A stretch of DNA of 64,000 bases, taken from contig NZ_JBHTJO010000001.1 in NCBI RefSeq assembly GCF_042676065.1, positions 124,001-188,000 of the forward strand, written 5' to 3'. Positions 41,926-51,996 of the stretch are shown one piece after another (positions within the stretch are counted from its first letter, which is position 1; each line of letters starts with the position of its first letter). A program made the translations under genes and the position numbers. Origin of the DNA: Methyloligella solikamskensis (GTDB taxonomy: Bacteria; Pseudomonadota; Alphaproteobacteria; Rhizobiales; Methyloligellaceae). The notes beneath the pieces were generated by a model that made no database searches, had not been told where the DNA came from, and was given only the letters and a program-made list of their open reading frames with translations.

Positions 41926-42594
41926 TCACGCCATGGCGAGGATTTCTTCCGTGTTGAGGCAGCCCGGCACGACCGTAATGGGGATCTGGAAGGTTCCGGC
42001 GCGGCCCGCCACCAGGGAGGTCACGAGCGGCCCCGGGCCGGACGGATCGCGCGAGGCACCGAGGACCAGCACGCCGATATCGTGATCTTCCTCGATGAGT
42101 TGGGTGATCTCCTCGGCCTTGTGGCCTTCCCGGATGATCTCCTCGGGCACGATCTTCTCGAACCCCATGGCCTTGAGCTTGCGGCCGAACAGGCGGAACA
42201 CGGCGCGGGCCTTGTTGTGCCCCTCTTCGCGGGCGATTTCCTCGACGCCCAGCCAATGCTGAAAGTCGCCGGGCTCGATGACATAAGCCAGCGCGAGCTT
42301 GCCGTCGGTGCGCTTGGCACGGCTGGCGGCATAGGCGAGGGCGCTTTCGCATTCCGGCGTCTCGTCCACCACGACCAGCAATTTGCGCTTATGGCCTTCG
42401 TGGAAAACCTCGCGCTTCTTGCGCGGACGGGGTGTCGACGTCGATGCGGACTTCGCGGCCGCAGGCTTCTTGGCTGCAGCCTTCTTGCTTGCCGGCTTCT
42501 TCGCCGTCGCCGGTTTCGCTGTCTGCCCCGTCTTGGCAGTGCGTCCGGTCTGCCGCTTCGCCGCAGGTTTCGCTTTTTGAGTGGTCTCAGCCAT
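41926..42594 (-). CDS. universal stress protein with Lys/Ala-rich histone-H1-like N-terminal tail
   Basis: This 222-residue protein has a C-terminal UspA domain at about residues 70-218 (KRKLLVVVDETPECESALAY, a GVLVLGASRDPSGPG nucleotide-loop region and a VPGCLNTE end). The first about 62 residues are basic and low complexity, with repeated (A/K)K-P-A-A-K units (TAKKPASKKAAAKKPAAAKS), like eukaryotic H1 or bacterial H1-type tails, and could bind DNA. Ordinary Usp proteins are about 145 residues. The ATG at 42594 opens the tail; 12 more codons are open upstream. Confidence 0.82.
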   Translation of the reverse strand: MAETTQKAKPAAKRQTGRTAKTGQTAKPATAKKPASKKAAAKKPAAAKSASTSTPRPRKKREVFHEGHKRKLLVVVDETPECESALAYAASRAKRTDGKLALAYVIEPGDFQHWLGVEEIAREEGHNKARAVFRLFGRKLKAMGFEKIVPEEIIREGHKAEEITQLIEEDHDIGVLVLGASRDPSGPGPLVTSLVAGRAGTFQIPITVVPGCLNTEEILAMA

Positions 42595-42678
42595 GGCGCG
42601 CATGCTGCCACTAAGGCGCTCGCCCAACAAGAAATTCCGACGCCTGACGATGCGCGCGAAACGTGTGCTTTGCCCCTA

Positions 42679-43716
42679 TCAGCTCCCGATCAGGCCGACG
42701 ATTTCCTTGGTTTTGGCCAAAATCGGGTCCGCGATCTTGCGAGCGCGGGCGGCGCCATCGCCCAGAATCCGGTCGATTTCGGCCGGATCGTTCAGAAGAC
42801 GCCGCATTTCGTCACCGATGGGGGTGAGCTTCTCCGTGGCGAGCTCGGCCAGCGCCGGCTTGAAGGTGGAGAAGGTCGCCCCGCCATACTCGGCCAGCAC
42901 GGCAGCTTGGTCCGTATCGGCGAGGGCCGCATAGATTCCTACCAGATTGCGGGCCTCGGGCCGCTCTTTCAGCCCTTCGACCTCGGAGGGAAGCGGCTCC
43001 GGATCGGTCTTCGCCTTCCGGATCTTCTTGGCAATGGTGTCGGCATCGTCGGTCATGTTGATGCGCGACATGTCGGAGACTTCCGATTTCGACATCTTCT
43101 TCGACCCGTCGCGGAAGGACATGACGCGGGTGGCCGGTCCGGAGATCAGCGGCTCGGGCAGCGGGAAGAATTCCTCCGGCGCGCCCAGCTTGGCGATCGA
43201 TTCGGCGTAGTCGTTATTGAACTTCTGGGCGATGTCGCGGGCGAGCTCGAGATGCTGCTTCTGGTCTTCGCCGACCGGCACGTGGGTCGCGTGATAGATC
43301 AAAATGTCCGCCGCCATGAGCACCGGATAGTCGTAGAGGCCGACGGAGGCGTTCTCGCGATCCTTGCCCGCCTTCTCCTTGAACTGGGTCATGCGATTCA
43401 GCCAGCCGATACGGGCCACACAGTTGAGAAGCCATGTGAGCTCGGCATGCGCCCCGACCTGGCTCTGGTTGAAAACGATGTGAGCCTTGGGATCGATGCC
43501 GGCGGCGATAAAGGCTGCCGTGACCTCGCGGATATTGTGGGTCAGCTCATCGGGCTCCTGCCACATGGTGATGGCGTGGAGATCCACAACGCAGTAGAGG
43601 CACTCGTGCTCCTCCTGCAGGGCGACGAATTTCTTGATCGCTCCGAGATAGTTGCCGAGATGCAGGTTGCCGGTGGGCTGGACGCCGGACAGGACGCGGG
43701 TGTGTGAAGCGGCCAT
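42679..43716 (-). CDS. trpS: tryptophanyl-tRNA synthetase
   Basis: This is a 345-residue class I synthetase that charges tRNA-Trp. The HIGH-equivalent reads GNLHLGNYLGA, and the KMSKS motif is intact (FRDGSKKMSKSEVSDMSRIN). The region LMAADILIYHATHVPVGEDQ is the tryptophan/ATP pocket typical of bacterial TrpRS. Length and start are standard. It lies 85 nt downstream of murJ on the same strand and 84 nt upstream of the usp gene, the usual Hyphomicrobiales order. Confidence 0.96.
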   Translation of the reverse strand: MAASHTRVLSGVQPTGNLHLGNYLGAIKKFVALQEEHECLYCVVDLHAITMWQEPDELTHNIREVTAAFIAAGIDPKAHIVFNQSQVGAHAELTWLLNCVARIGWLNRMTQFKEKAGKDRENASVGLYDYPVLMAADILIYHATHVPVGEDQKQHLELARDIAQKFNNDYAESIAKLGAPEEFFPLPEPLISGPATRVMSFRDGSKKMSKSEVSDMSRINMTDDADTIAKKIRKAKTDPEPLPSEVEGLKERPEARNLVGIYAALADTDQAAVLAEYGGATFSTFKPALAELATEKLTPIGDEMRRLLNDPAEIDRILGDGAARARKIADPILAKTKEIVGLIGS

Positions 43717-43801
43717 GCTTCTTCGATCTCCTTCTTCGAACCTGGGGCGTTATGGCGAAGGGGGCGGCGGGAGGCAAGAGTCGGCGCGCGAGATGGTGAC
43801 C

Positions 43802-45373
43802 TTACGCGTTCAGGTTCTTGCGCAGACGGCGCAGGCTGATGGCGCCCAACAGCTCCGCGGCACCGAAATAGATTGCGAGGCCACCGCCGATCAGGATCAG
43901 AAGCGCCGTTCCCTGGATCAAGAGCCCCTCGCCGGGCCAGAACCAGCGGTCCAGCCACCCTTCCAGAACGTAGATCGCAACCCCCATGACGACGCTAGCG
44001 ATCAACGTGCCGCGGAAGCGCTTCCTGAAGGTGACGTCGAAGGCGAGGCCGTCGCGGCGGTTGAGCTGAGCCGCCAGGAGGCCCGCATTCAGCCAGCCGG
44101 CGAGCGCCGTTGCGATGGCAATACCGACCGCGCCCAGGATGTAGAAGAGCCCTAAGCTCATCACCGCGTTGGCCGCCAGAGAGTGACCGGCGCAGATCAT
44201 CGGCGTCTTGGTGTCCTCGCGGGCGAAGAAGAGCGGGTTGAAGATCTTCACCAGCACATAGGCCGGAAGGCCAAGGGCGAAGGCGGTGAGCATGTCGGCG
44301 GAGGCGCGGGAATCGGTCGCCGAGAACGCGCCGCGCTCGAAAAGCACCCGGATGATCGGCTCGGCAATGAGGACCAAGGCGACCGTCGCCGGGATGGTGA
44401 GAAACAGCGCGAACTCGATGGAGCGGTTCTCCGCATCGAGCACCGCGGCATGATCCCCCTGGCGCAGGCGATGGCTCAGCTCGGGCAATAGCACCACGCC
44501 GATGGCGACGCCGATGACGCCGAGGGGAAGCTGAAAGATGCGGTCGGCATAGTAGATCCATGAGACCGCGCGCTCCTGGAGCGAGGCGATGATGGTGCCC
44601 AGCATGATGGAAAGCTGCGCGATGCCGCCGGCGAGCAAACCCGGTGTCGCAAGCTGAATCAGCCGGCGCATCTCGCCGTTCCAGACCGGCGGGCGGAGCT
44701 TCAGGGTGATCCCGACCTTGGCGGCGGTGAAGACCATGACGGCGACCTGAACCAGCCCTGAGATCGTCACGGCCCAAGCCAGGACATGCGCGACCAGGGG
44801 CTGGTTCTCGGAGATGCCGAAAGCGACCGCGCCGAGCAGGGCCAGGATCAGGACGATATTGAGCAGGGTCGGCACAAAGGCGGCGATGGCGAAGCGGCCG
44901 AGCGCATTCAGCATGCCGCTATAGAGCGCGACGAGCGACATGCAGAGCAGATAGGGCAGCGCGATGCGGCCCAGGCTCACGGCGAGGGCGAACTTGTCGG
45001 GGTCGGCGGAAAAGCCCGGTGCAAGCGCGAACATGAGCCACGGCATGGCGATCTCGCCCAGCACCGTGAAGACAATGAGCACCAGCGCCAGGCCGGCCAT
45101 GGCCTGCTCGGCGAAGACCCGGGCGGCCGCCTCGCCATCTCCGCCATTCTTGCCATGATAGCGCTTGGTGAAGAGCGGCACGAAGGCGGAGTCGAAAGCG
45201 CCCTCGGCGAAGAGGCGGCGAAACAAATTCGGAATGCGGAAGGCGACGAAGAAGGCATCGGCCGTTGCGCTCGCGCCCAGAAGGGCGGCGAGCAGCATGT
45301 CCCGGGCGAAGCCGAGCACGCGGCTCAAGACGGTCATGCCGCCGACGGTGGCGAAGGCGCGATATAGGGCCAT
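43802..45373 (-). CDS. murJ: lipid II flippase MurJ
   Basis: This 523-residue MATE/MOP-type protein has about 14 hydrophobic helices. The N-terminal ATVGGMTVLSRVLGFARDML and FRIPNLFRRLFAEGAFDSAF are MurJ hallmarks, including the Arg residues in the central cavity. PTLLNIVLILALLGAVAFGI and ALGLPAYVLVKIFNPLFFAR are also typical. It moves lipid II across the inner membrane for peptidoglycan synthesis. Gene order glnD-murJ-trpS is conserved in Hyphomicrobiales. Confidence 0.96.
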   Translation of the reverse strand: MALYRAFATVGGMTVLSRVLGFARDMLLAALLGASATADAFFVAFRIPNLFRRLFAEGAFDSAFVPLFTKRYHGKNGGDGEAAARVFAEQAMAGLALVLIVFTVLGEIAMPWLMFALAPGFSADPDKFALAVSLGRIALPYLLCMSLVALYSGMLNALGRFAIAAFVPTLLNIVLILALLGAVAFGISENQPLVAHVLAWAVTISGLVQVAVMVFTAAKVGITLKLRPPVWNGEMRRLIQLATPGLLAGGIAQLSIMLGTIIASLQERAVSWIYYADRIFQLPLGVIGVAIGVVLLPELSHRLRQGDHAAVLDAENRSIEFALFLTIPATVALVLIAEPIIRVLFERGAFSATDSRASADMLTAFALGLPAYVLVKIFNPLFFAREDTKTPMICAGHSLAANAVMSLGLFYILGAVGIAIATALAGWLNAGLLAAQLNRRDGLAFDVTFRKRFRGTLIASVVMGVAIYVLEGWLDRWFWPGEGLLIQGTALLILIGGGLAIYFGAAELLGAISLRRLRKNLNA

Positions 45374-45439
45374 GGGCTTCGGAAGCTTACCGGCGGGACG
45401 GCGGGGCAGCGGGCGTTTTCGTCATTCGGTCCGGCCTCT

Positions 45440-48214
45440 TCATCCGGCCACCGGCTCCTCGGCCGTCTCGCCGGCCAGCACCCGTTCCAGCCCTTCGCGG
45501 ATCGCTGCCTCCCGGCGGCGGCTGTCGATCTTCTTGCCTTGGAGGTCAGTGACGTAGAAGACGTCCACCGCTTTCTCGCCGAAGGTGGCGATATGGGCGG
45601 TGGCGATGTCGAGCTTCAGATCGGTGAACTCGCGGGTGATCTCGTAGAGCAGACCCGGGCGGTCGAGACCGTTCACCTCGATCACCGTGTGGTCGTCGGA
45701 CAGGGTGTTGTCGATGATCACCTGGGGCTCGACGGTGAAGGCCGCCACCTTGGAGCGGGGTTTGCGATCCTCGGCGATGATATCGGAGAAGTGGAGCTCA
45801 CCGCTCAGCAGCTTCTCGATGGTCTTGGCGATGCGGCCCGCGCGCCGCTCCTCATCCTCGGCGAGATCGAACTCCCGCTCCAGATGGATGGTGTCGAGCG
45901 CCATGTCGTCGAGGGTCGTGGAGATCTGCGCGTCCGCGATGTCGGCGCCAGCGCGGTGGCATGCGCCGGCGATCATGGAGAGCAGGCGCGGATGGTTGGG
46001 CGCCAGGATGCTGATCTGGGTGACCGCCCGGAACGCATCCGTCGAGATATGGGTGGCGAGCGGCTTGCCCTTCTCCTCGGCCTCACGGACCAGCTTGGCG
46101 TGCTCCATCATGAGATCGTGGTCGGTGCGCAGCCAGTAATCCGGGCTCTGGCGCTCGATGAAGCGCTCGGCGATCTCCTTGGGCCAGTCGGAGAGACGGT
46201 CGCGCAGATCCTCGCGGGTCTGGTTGATGCGCTGCTCGCGGCTGAGCGCCGTGCCACCGCCGAGCAGCGGCTCGGTCTCGAAATAAAGCGTGCGCAGGAG
46301 CTGACCTTTCCAGCCCGTCCAGACGCCGGGGCCGACGGCGCAGATATCGCAGACCGTGAGGATGAGAAGCAGCTTGAGACGCTCGCGGCTCTGCACCAGA
46401 GCGGCGAACGCGCGGATGGTCTTGGGATCGTTCAGATCGCGGCTCTGAGCGTACTGGCTCATGTCCAGATGGTGCTCGATGAGCCAGGCGACGGTCTCCG
46501 TCTCGGCCGCGGAAAGCCCCAGGCGCGGACAGAGATCGCGGGCCACTCGCGCGCCGGCGATGGAGTGATCCTCCTCGCGGCCCTTGGCAATGTCATGCAG
46601 CAGGCAGGCGACGTAGAGGACCCGCCGATTGTCGATAGTGTTGATGATCTCGCTGGCAAGCGGATGCTCACGCTCGTAATCGCCGTTCTCAATGCGTGAG
46701 AGATAGCCGACGGTGCGGATCAGATGCTCGTCCACCGTGAAGTGGTGATACATGTTGAACTGCATCATCGAGACCACCCGGCCGAAATCCGGGATGAAGC
46801 GCCCCAGTACGCCGGCCTCATTCATCTTGCGCAAGATGTCTTCGACATTGCGGGACTCGGTGAGCAGCTGCATGAACATCTTGTTCGCCGCCGGGTTCTC
46901 CCGGAGCTTGTCGTCGATCAGCCGGAAGTTGGAGCGGATCGCCCGCAGGATGCTCGGCGAAAACGAGACTTGGTGACGGTCGGCCACGATGAAGAGGCGC
47001 AGGAAGTTGAGCCGGTCGCGCTCGAAGACCTCCTTGTCGGCGAAGATGCGCCCGTTCTCGATGCGGAAATCCGAGGTGTAGCGGACCTTCAAACGCTGAC
47101 GCCAACCGAAAGGCGCGAGCAGGGCGTTCAGGGCCGGCGAGGATTTCAGCTGCTTCATCTCCAGCGCCGTGCAGACGATGCCGGTGAGATCGCCCACCTC
47201 CTTGGCCACCAGGAAGTAGTGCTTCATGAAGCGCTCGACGGCCTGGAGGCCGGCATGGGAGCGGTAGTGCAGCCGCTCTGCCATTCGCTGCTGCAGGTCG
47301 AAGGTCAGGCGCTCCTCGGGGCGTCCGGTCAGGAAGTGCAGATGGCAGCGCACGGTCCAGAGGAAATGCTCGCAGCGGACGAAGCTGCGGTATTCGCCGC
47401 GGGAGAAGACGCCGGCGGTGACGAACTCCTCTTCGCCCTTGTCGGGATGAAGATGCTTGGCAAGCCAGTGCAGGGTGTGGAGATCGCGCAAGCCGCCCTT
47501 GCCCTCCTTGATGTTGGGCTCGACGCGGTAGCGCGATGCGCCGGAACGGGCGTGGCGGTCGTTCCGCTCCTCCAGCTTGGCGTCGATGAAGGGGATCGGA
47601 TTGGTCTCCAGCACATCGTGGAGAAAACGCCGTTCGAAGTCGGCGAAGAGAGCCTCGTCGCCGAGGATCAGCCGCGCATCCAGGAGCGCGGTCCGGATGG
47701 TCATGTCGGAATGGGCGAGCTTGACGCAATGGTCGATGCTGCGCGTGGCATGGCCGACCTTCAGCCCCAGATCCCAGAGCAAATAGAGCATGAACTCGGC
47801 CACGCTCTCGCCCCAGGCGGTCTGCTTGTGGGGCAGCAGGAACATGATGTCGATATCGGAGCCCGGCGCGAGACGGCCGCGGCCATAGCCGCCCGTGGCG
47901 ACGATGGCCATGCGTTCCGACGACGAGGGATTGTCGACCCGGTAGACATGGCGGGTCGCGATCTCATAGCTGAGCCGGATCAGGGCGTCCTGAAATTCGG
48001 AGAGGTTCTCGGCGCATTTCACGCCGTCGCCGTCGGCCTGAAGCTGCCGCTCTGCGTGGGCGTGGGCCTCCTTCATCAGAGACTTGAAGCGATCGACCAG
48101 GGCAGCACGCAGCGCCGTCTCCTTGCCGGCATGTTCTTCGGCAAGGACCGCCATCTCGTCTGAGAGCGCCTCGAAGTCGAAATAGGGCGCCGGAACGATC
48201 GCTGTCTGGTCCAT
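45440..48214 (-). CDS. glnD: bifunctional [protein-PII] uridylyltransferase/uridylyl-removing enzyme
   Basis: This 924-residue nitrogen sensor has four parts: nucleotidyltransferase (ATGGYGRGRLAPGSDIDIMF, about residues 108-127), the GlnD helical domain, an HD phosphohydrolase (CLLHDIAKGREEDHSIAGAR) and two ACT domains at the end (VTQISILAPNHPRLLSMIAG and IEVNGLDRPGLLYEITREFT). It uridylylates PII when glutamine is low and removes UMP when it is high. Length is normal. It follows mutS by 87 nt. Confidence 0.97.
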   Translation of the reverse strand: MDQTAIVPAPYFDFEALSDEMAVLAEEHAGKETALRAALVDRFKSLMKEAHAHAERQLQADGDGVKCAENLSEFQDALIRLSYEIATRHVYRVDNPSSSERMAIVATGGYGRGRLAPGSDIDIMFLLPHKQTAWGESVAEFMLYLLWDLGLKVGHATRSIDHCVKLAHSDMTIRTALLDARLILGDEALFADFERRFLHDVLETNPIPFIDAKLEERNDRHARSGASRYRVEPNIKEGKGGLRDLHTLHWLAKHLHPDKGEEEFVTAGVFSRGEYRSFVRCEHFLWTVRCHLHFLTGRPEERLTFDLQQRMAERLHYRSHAGLQAVERFMKHYFLVAKEVGDLTGIVCTALEMKQLKSSPALNALLAPFGWRQRLKVRYTSDFRIENGRIFADKEVFERDRLNFLRLFIVADRHQVSFSPSILRAIRSNFRLIDDKLRENPAANKMFMQLLTESRNVEDILRKMNEAGVLGRFIPDFGRVVSMMQFNMYHHFTVDEHLIRTVGYLSRIENGDYEREHPLASEIINTIDNRRVLYVACLLHDIAKGREEDHSIAGARVARDLCPRLGLSAAETETVAWLIEHHLDMSQYAQSRDLNDPKTIRAFAALVQSRERLKLLLILTVCDICAVGPGVWTGWKGQLLRTLYFETEPLLGGGTALSREQRINQTREDLRDRLSDWPKEIAERFIERQSPDYWLRTDHDLMMEHAKLVREAEEKGKPLATHISTDAFRAVTQISILAPNHPRLLSMIAGACHRAGADIADAQISTTLDDMALDTIHLEREFDLAEDEERRAGRIAKTIEKLLSGELHFSDIIAEDRKPRSKVAAFTVEPQVIIDNTLSDDHTVIEVNGLDRPGLLYEITREFTDLKLDIATAHIATFGEKAVDVFYVTDLQGKKIDSRRREAAIREGLERVLAGETAEEPVAG

Positions 48215-48301
48215 AAACGGTTCCCGTGCGGCACGGGCGGTGAGTGTTAGGGCGAAAAGCTTAACATAGGGCGCATCGGCCCCGGTTACGCGCCCTTCAG
48301 G

Positions 48302-51085
48302 TCACTCGCCCTTCGAGAGGTCCTTCAGCTTGTAGAGCGCTTCGAGTGCTTCTCTAGGCGTCATGCTGTCGGGATGCAATTGGTCCACGGCCTCTTCCAG
48401 GGGTGACACGCCCGGTTCCTCGTCGTGCGCCGCGGCCGCGCTGAACAGCGGCAGGTCGTCGGCGAGGTCCGAGGGCTTTGGCCGTCCGTCGGCCCGCTCG
48501 AGCTGCTCCAGCACTTCGGCCGCGCGGGCGAGGACCGGCTTCGGTAGGCCGGCGAGCTTTGCCACGTGGAGACCGTAGGAGCGGTCGGCGGCGCCTGAGA
48601 CCACCCGGTAGAGGAAGACGATCGAGTCCTTCCACTCCTTCACCTCGACGGTGGCGTTGGCGGCACGCTCCAGCTTGTCGGCCAGCGCCGTCAGCTCGTG
48701 ATAATGGGTGGCGAAGAGGGTGCGCGATCCGTTCACCTCGTGGAGATACTCAAGCGCCGCCCAGGCCAGCGACAGCCCGTCGAAGGTCGCCGTGCCCCGG
48801 CCGATCTCGTCCAGCACCACGAAGGAGCGGTCGGTCGCCTGATTGAGGATAGCGGCGGTCTCGACCATCTCGACCATGAAGGTGGAGCGGCCGCGGGCCA
48901 GATCGTCCGCCGCGCCGACCCGGCTGAACAGCCTGTCCACTACACCGATATGGGCCGAGGATGCCGGCACGAAGGCGCCCATCTGAGCCAGGATAACAAC
49001 GAGCGCATTCTGGCGGAGGAAGGTCGACTTGCCGGCCATGTTGGGGCCGGTGACGACCAGAATGCTCGCCTCGTCCTCCTTGCCGTTCGCCACCAGGCGG
49101 CAATCGTTGCCGATGAAGGTGCCGCCGCCGGATTTGGCGAGGCTCCGCTCCACCATGGGGTGGCGCGCGCCTGAGACGTCGAAGACAAAGCTCTTGTCGA
49201 CCTTGGGCCGGGCGTAGTCCTGATCGATGGCGAGCTCTGCGAGGCTGGCATAGCAGTCGAGCTCGGCCAGAGCGGCACCAGCTTCCGAGAGAGGGTCCCG
49301 GGCCGCGAGGATGCGCTCGGAGAGATCGTTGAAGATGGCAAGCTCGCAGGCGAGCGCCCGGTCCGCCGCCATGGTGATGCGCGCTTCGAGCTCGGACAGC
49401 TCCGTGGTGGTGAAGCGCATGGCGTTGGCCATGGTCTGGCGGTGGATGAACTTCTCCGCATGGGGCGGCTCGGAGAGGGTGCCGGCCTGGGCGGCGGTCA
49501 TCTCGACGAAATAGCCCAGCACATTGTTGTGGCGGACCTTGAGGGATTTGATCCCGGTCTCGCTCGCATAGGTCGCCTGGAGCCCTGCGATCACTTTCCG
49601 GCTGCCGTCGCGGAGCGATCGGTTCTCGTCGAGATCCGCATCGTAGCCGGCGGCGATGAACCCGCCGTCGCGCTTGTTGAGAGGCAGGTCAGATCCCAGC
49701 GCCTCGGTCAGCGCGCGCTCCAGATCTTCGGGCAGCGCCTTCAGCCGGTCGGCGATGGATTGCAGCTCGTCCGGAAGACCGAGCCCGTCTCCCTGAGTGG
49801 CAAGCTCGCCCGCCAGGCCTTTGGCGGTGGCGATGGAATCCCGCACAGCGCCGAGATCGCGGGGGCTGGCGCGCCCGAGCGACAGCCGGGCCAAAGAGCG
49901 GGCGAGATCGGGCGCTTCCCGCAAGGTTTCGCGCAGACGCTGACGGAGGAGCGGCCTGTCGGCGAGATGGGCGACGGCCTCCAGCCGCTGATTGATGGCC
50001 TTGGGATCGGTGAGCGGGCTTACCAGGCGATGGGCCAGCTCGCGGGCGCCTGCGCTCGTCACCGTCCGGTCGATTGCCGCGAGAAGGCTGCCGCCCCGGT
50101 CGCCTTGGGTCGATTTGGTCAGCTCCAGATTGGCGCGGGTCGACGCATCGATGGTGAGGAGATCGCCAGTGGTGTGACGCTTCGGCGGGCGGAGCAGCGG
50201 CGCCTTGCCGATCTGGGTGATGTGGACATAGGTGAGGAGGCCTGAGAGCGCCGCAAGTTCCGGCTTGGCGAACTCGCCGAAGCTGTCGAGGGTCGCGACC
50301 TGAAGCGCCTCCTGCAGCAAAGTCTCCCCGCGCCGGGAATCGAAATGGGCCTTGGGCGCGGGCGTGAGCGCCGTGCCCAGCTCCTCGATCTGACCGCGGA
50401 GCTTTCCGTCCTCGGCAAGGTCGTCTCCCATGAGGACCTCGCGGGGCGCAAGCCGCATCAGCTCGCCGATGAGATCGGTCTCGCGCACGAGCGTCGTGAA
50501 CAGTTCGCCGGTGGAGATATCCAGCGCGGCGATGGCGAACGCACCGGTCTCGGCACCCGGCCCCCGGAAGATGGCGGCAAGGAAGTTGTTGCTGCGCGCA
50601 TCGAGCAGGGTGTCTTCAGTGAGCGTACCCGGGGTGACGAGGCGGACCACGTCGCGCTTCACCACGGCCTTGGAGCCGCGCTTCTTGGCTTCGGCCGGGT
50701 CTTCTAGCTGCTCGCAGACCGCGACCCGGTGGCCGGCCCGGATCAGGCGCTGGAGATAATCGTCCGCCGCATGGATCGGCACGCCGCACATGGGGATGTC
50801 CTCGCCCAGATGCTTGCCGCGCTTGGTGAGCGCTATCCCCAAGCAGCGGGAGGCGATGACGGCGTCTTCGAAGAAGAGCTCGTAGAAATCGCCCATGCGG
50901 TAGAAGAGCAGGCAGTCGGCATTGGCCGCCTTCAGCTCCAGATACTGGGCCATCATGGGCGTTGCGCCGGGCGGCGGCGTCTTAGGCGCTGACGAGTCGG
51001 GGGCGGGGCCGGACGAGATCTCGTCCGCCGTCACCGCAGCCGTCTGCTCGTTGTTTTCCGTCTTCGCGGTTTCCGCCATGACCAT
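48302..51085 (-). CDS. mutS: DNA mismatch repair protein MutS
   Basis: This 927-residue MutS has domain I with the mismatch-binding Phe-x-Glu motif in YRMGDFYELFFEDA, connector and lever domains, and the ATPase with Walker A VTGPNMAGKSTFLRQ, FMVEMVETAAILN, Walker B SFVVLDEIGRGTATFDGLSL and the switch His of LFATHYHELTAL. The N-terminus has an extra 40 residues of low-complexity sequence (ENNEQTAAVTADEISSGPAP). A second ATG 6 nt later is an equally good start. It is divergent from rph. Confidence 0.97.
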   Translation of the reverse strand: MVMAETAKTENNEQTAAVTADEISSGPAPDSSAPKTPPPGATPMMAQYLELKAANADCLLFYRMGDFYELFFEDAVIASRCLGIALTKRGKHLGEDIPMCGVPIHAADDYLQRLIRAGHRVAVCEQLEDPAEAKKRGSKAVVKRDVVRLVTPGTLTEDTLLDARSNNFLAAIFRGPGAETGAFAIAALDISTGELFTTLVRETDLIGELMRLAPREVLMGDDLAEDGKLRGQIEELGTALTPAPKAHFDSRRGETLLQEALQVATLDSFGEFAKPELAALSGLLTYVHITQIGKAPLLRPPKRHTTGDLLTIDASTRANLELTKSTQGDRGGSLLAAIDRTVTSAGARELAHRLVSPLTDPKAINQRLEAVAHLADRPLLRQRLRETLREAPDLARSLARLSLGRASPRDLGAVRDSIATAKGLAGELATQGDGLGLPDELQSIADRLKALPEDLERALTEALGSDLPLNKRDGGFIAAGYDADLDENRSLRDGSRKVIAGLQATYASETGIKSLKVRHNNVLGYFVEMTAAQAGTLSEPPHAEKFIHRQTMANAMRFTTTELSELEARITMAADRALACELAIFNDLSERILAARDPLSEAGAALAELDCYASLAELAIDQDYARPKVDKSFVFDVSGARHPMVERSLAKSGGGTFIGNDCRLVANGKEDEASILVVTGPNMAGKSTFLRQNALVVILAQMGAFVPASSAHIGVVDRLFSRVGAADDLARGRSTFMVEMVETAAILNQATDRSFVVLDEIGRGTATFDGLSLAWAALEYLHEVNGSRTLFATHYHELTALADKLERAANATVEVKEWKDSIVFLYRVVSGAADRSYGLHVAKLAGLPKPVLARAAEVLEQLERADGRPKPSDLADDLPLFSAAAAHDEEPGVSPLEEAVDQLHPDSMTPREALEALYKLKDLSKGE

Positions 51086-51274
51086 CGTTTTCTTGTCGCG
51101 AAACTGCGGTGGTATCCCTTGCGCCCGCGTCCGGCAAGGTTGGGCGCGGGCTTATCCAAACCTTCACCAACCTCGATCCGGCCTTGCGCCCAGCCTTCGC
51201 GCGATTGGGCCTTTTCCCCGTCATAGGCCTCCTCTAGGGTGCGCCTCCTTTAGGATAATTCGGAGAAGTCCCTC

Positions 51275-51988
51275 ATGCGCCCATCGAAACGCGCCGCCGA
51301 CGATCTGCGCCCCGTCAGCCTGGAACGTGCGGTCTCGCTTCACGCGGAAGGCTCCTGCCTGGTGAAATTTGGCGAGACCCATGTGCTGTGCCTGGCGAGC
51401 GTGGTCGAGAGCGTGCCGCCCTGGCTGAAGGGCGGGGGCCGCGGCTGGGTCACCGCGGAGTACGGTATGTTGCCGCGCTCCACTTCCGAGCGCATGCGGC
51501 GCGAGGCGGCGGTGGGCAAGCAGGGGGGACGCACGCAAGAGATCCAGCGGCTGATCGGGCGTTCCTTAAGGGCCGTGACCGATCTCCAGGCGTTGGGCGA
51601 GAAGCAGATCACGATCGATTGCGACGTGATCCAGGCCGACGGCGGCACGCGGACGGCCGCGATCACCGGCGCCTGGGTGGCGCTGCACGATGCGCTGGCC
51701 TGGATGGCCGCGCGGAGCATGGTGCGGGAGAACGTGTTGAAGGACCAGGTGGCGGCGGTCTCGTGCGGGCTGTATGGCGACGAGGCTGTGCTCGATCTCG
51801 ACTATGCGGAGGATTCCGAGGCGGAGGCCGACGCCAATTTCGTGATGACGGGGAGCGGCGGCATCGTCGAGGTGCAGGCCACGGCGGAAGCCGATCCGTT
51901 CAATCAGGAGCAGTTCGACACGCTCATGGGCCTCGCCCGCAAGGGCATCGGCGAGCTGGTTTCCCTGCAGAAGATGACGGTGGCTTGA
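51275..51988 (+). CDS. rph: ribonuclease PH
   Basis: This 237-residue phosphorolytic exoribonuclease trims tRNA 3' ends. The signature region WVTAEYGMLPRSTSERMRRE, then GRTQEIQRLIGRSLRAVTD is intact, and the phosphate site is supported by the Arg residues there; ITIDCDVIQADGGTRTAAIT and the acidic DEAVLDLDYAEDSEAEADAN (Mg sites) follow. A GGAG site lies about 10 nt before the ATG. The rdgB start is 8 nt after the stop. Confidence 0.96.
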   Translation: MRPSKRAADDLRPVSLERAVSLHAEGSCLVKFGETHVLCLASVVESVPPWLKGGGRGWVTAEYGMLPRSTSERMRREAAVGKQGGRTQEIQRLIGRSLRAVTDLQALGEKQITIDCDVIQADGGTRTAAITGAWVALHDALAWMAARSMVRENVLKDQVAAVSCGLYGDEAVLDLDYAEDSEAEADANFVMTGSGGIVEVQATAEADPFNQEQFDTLMGLARKGIGELVSLQKMTVA

Positions 51989-51996
51989 GCGCGGCG

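Noticed and set aside
46724..48163. A 479-residue plus-strand frame
   Set aside because: Antisense to glnD, whose domains are complete.
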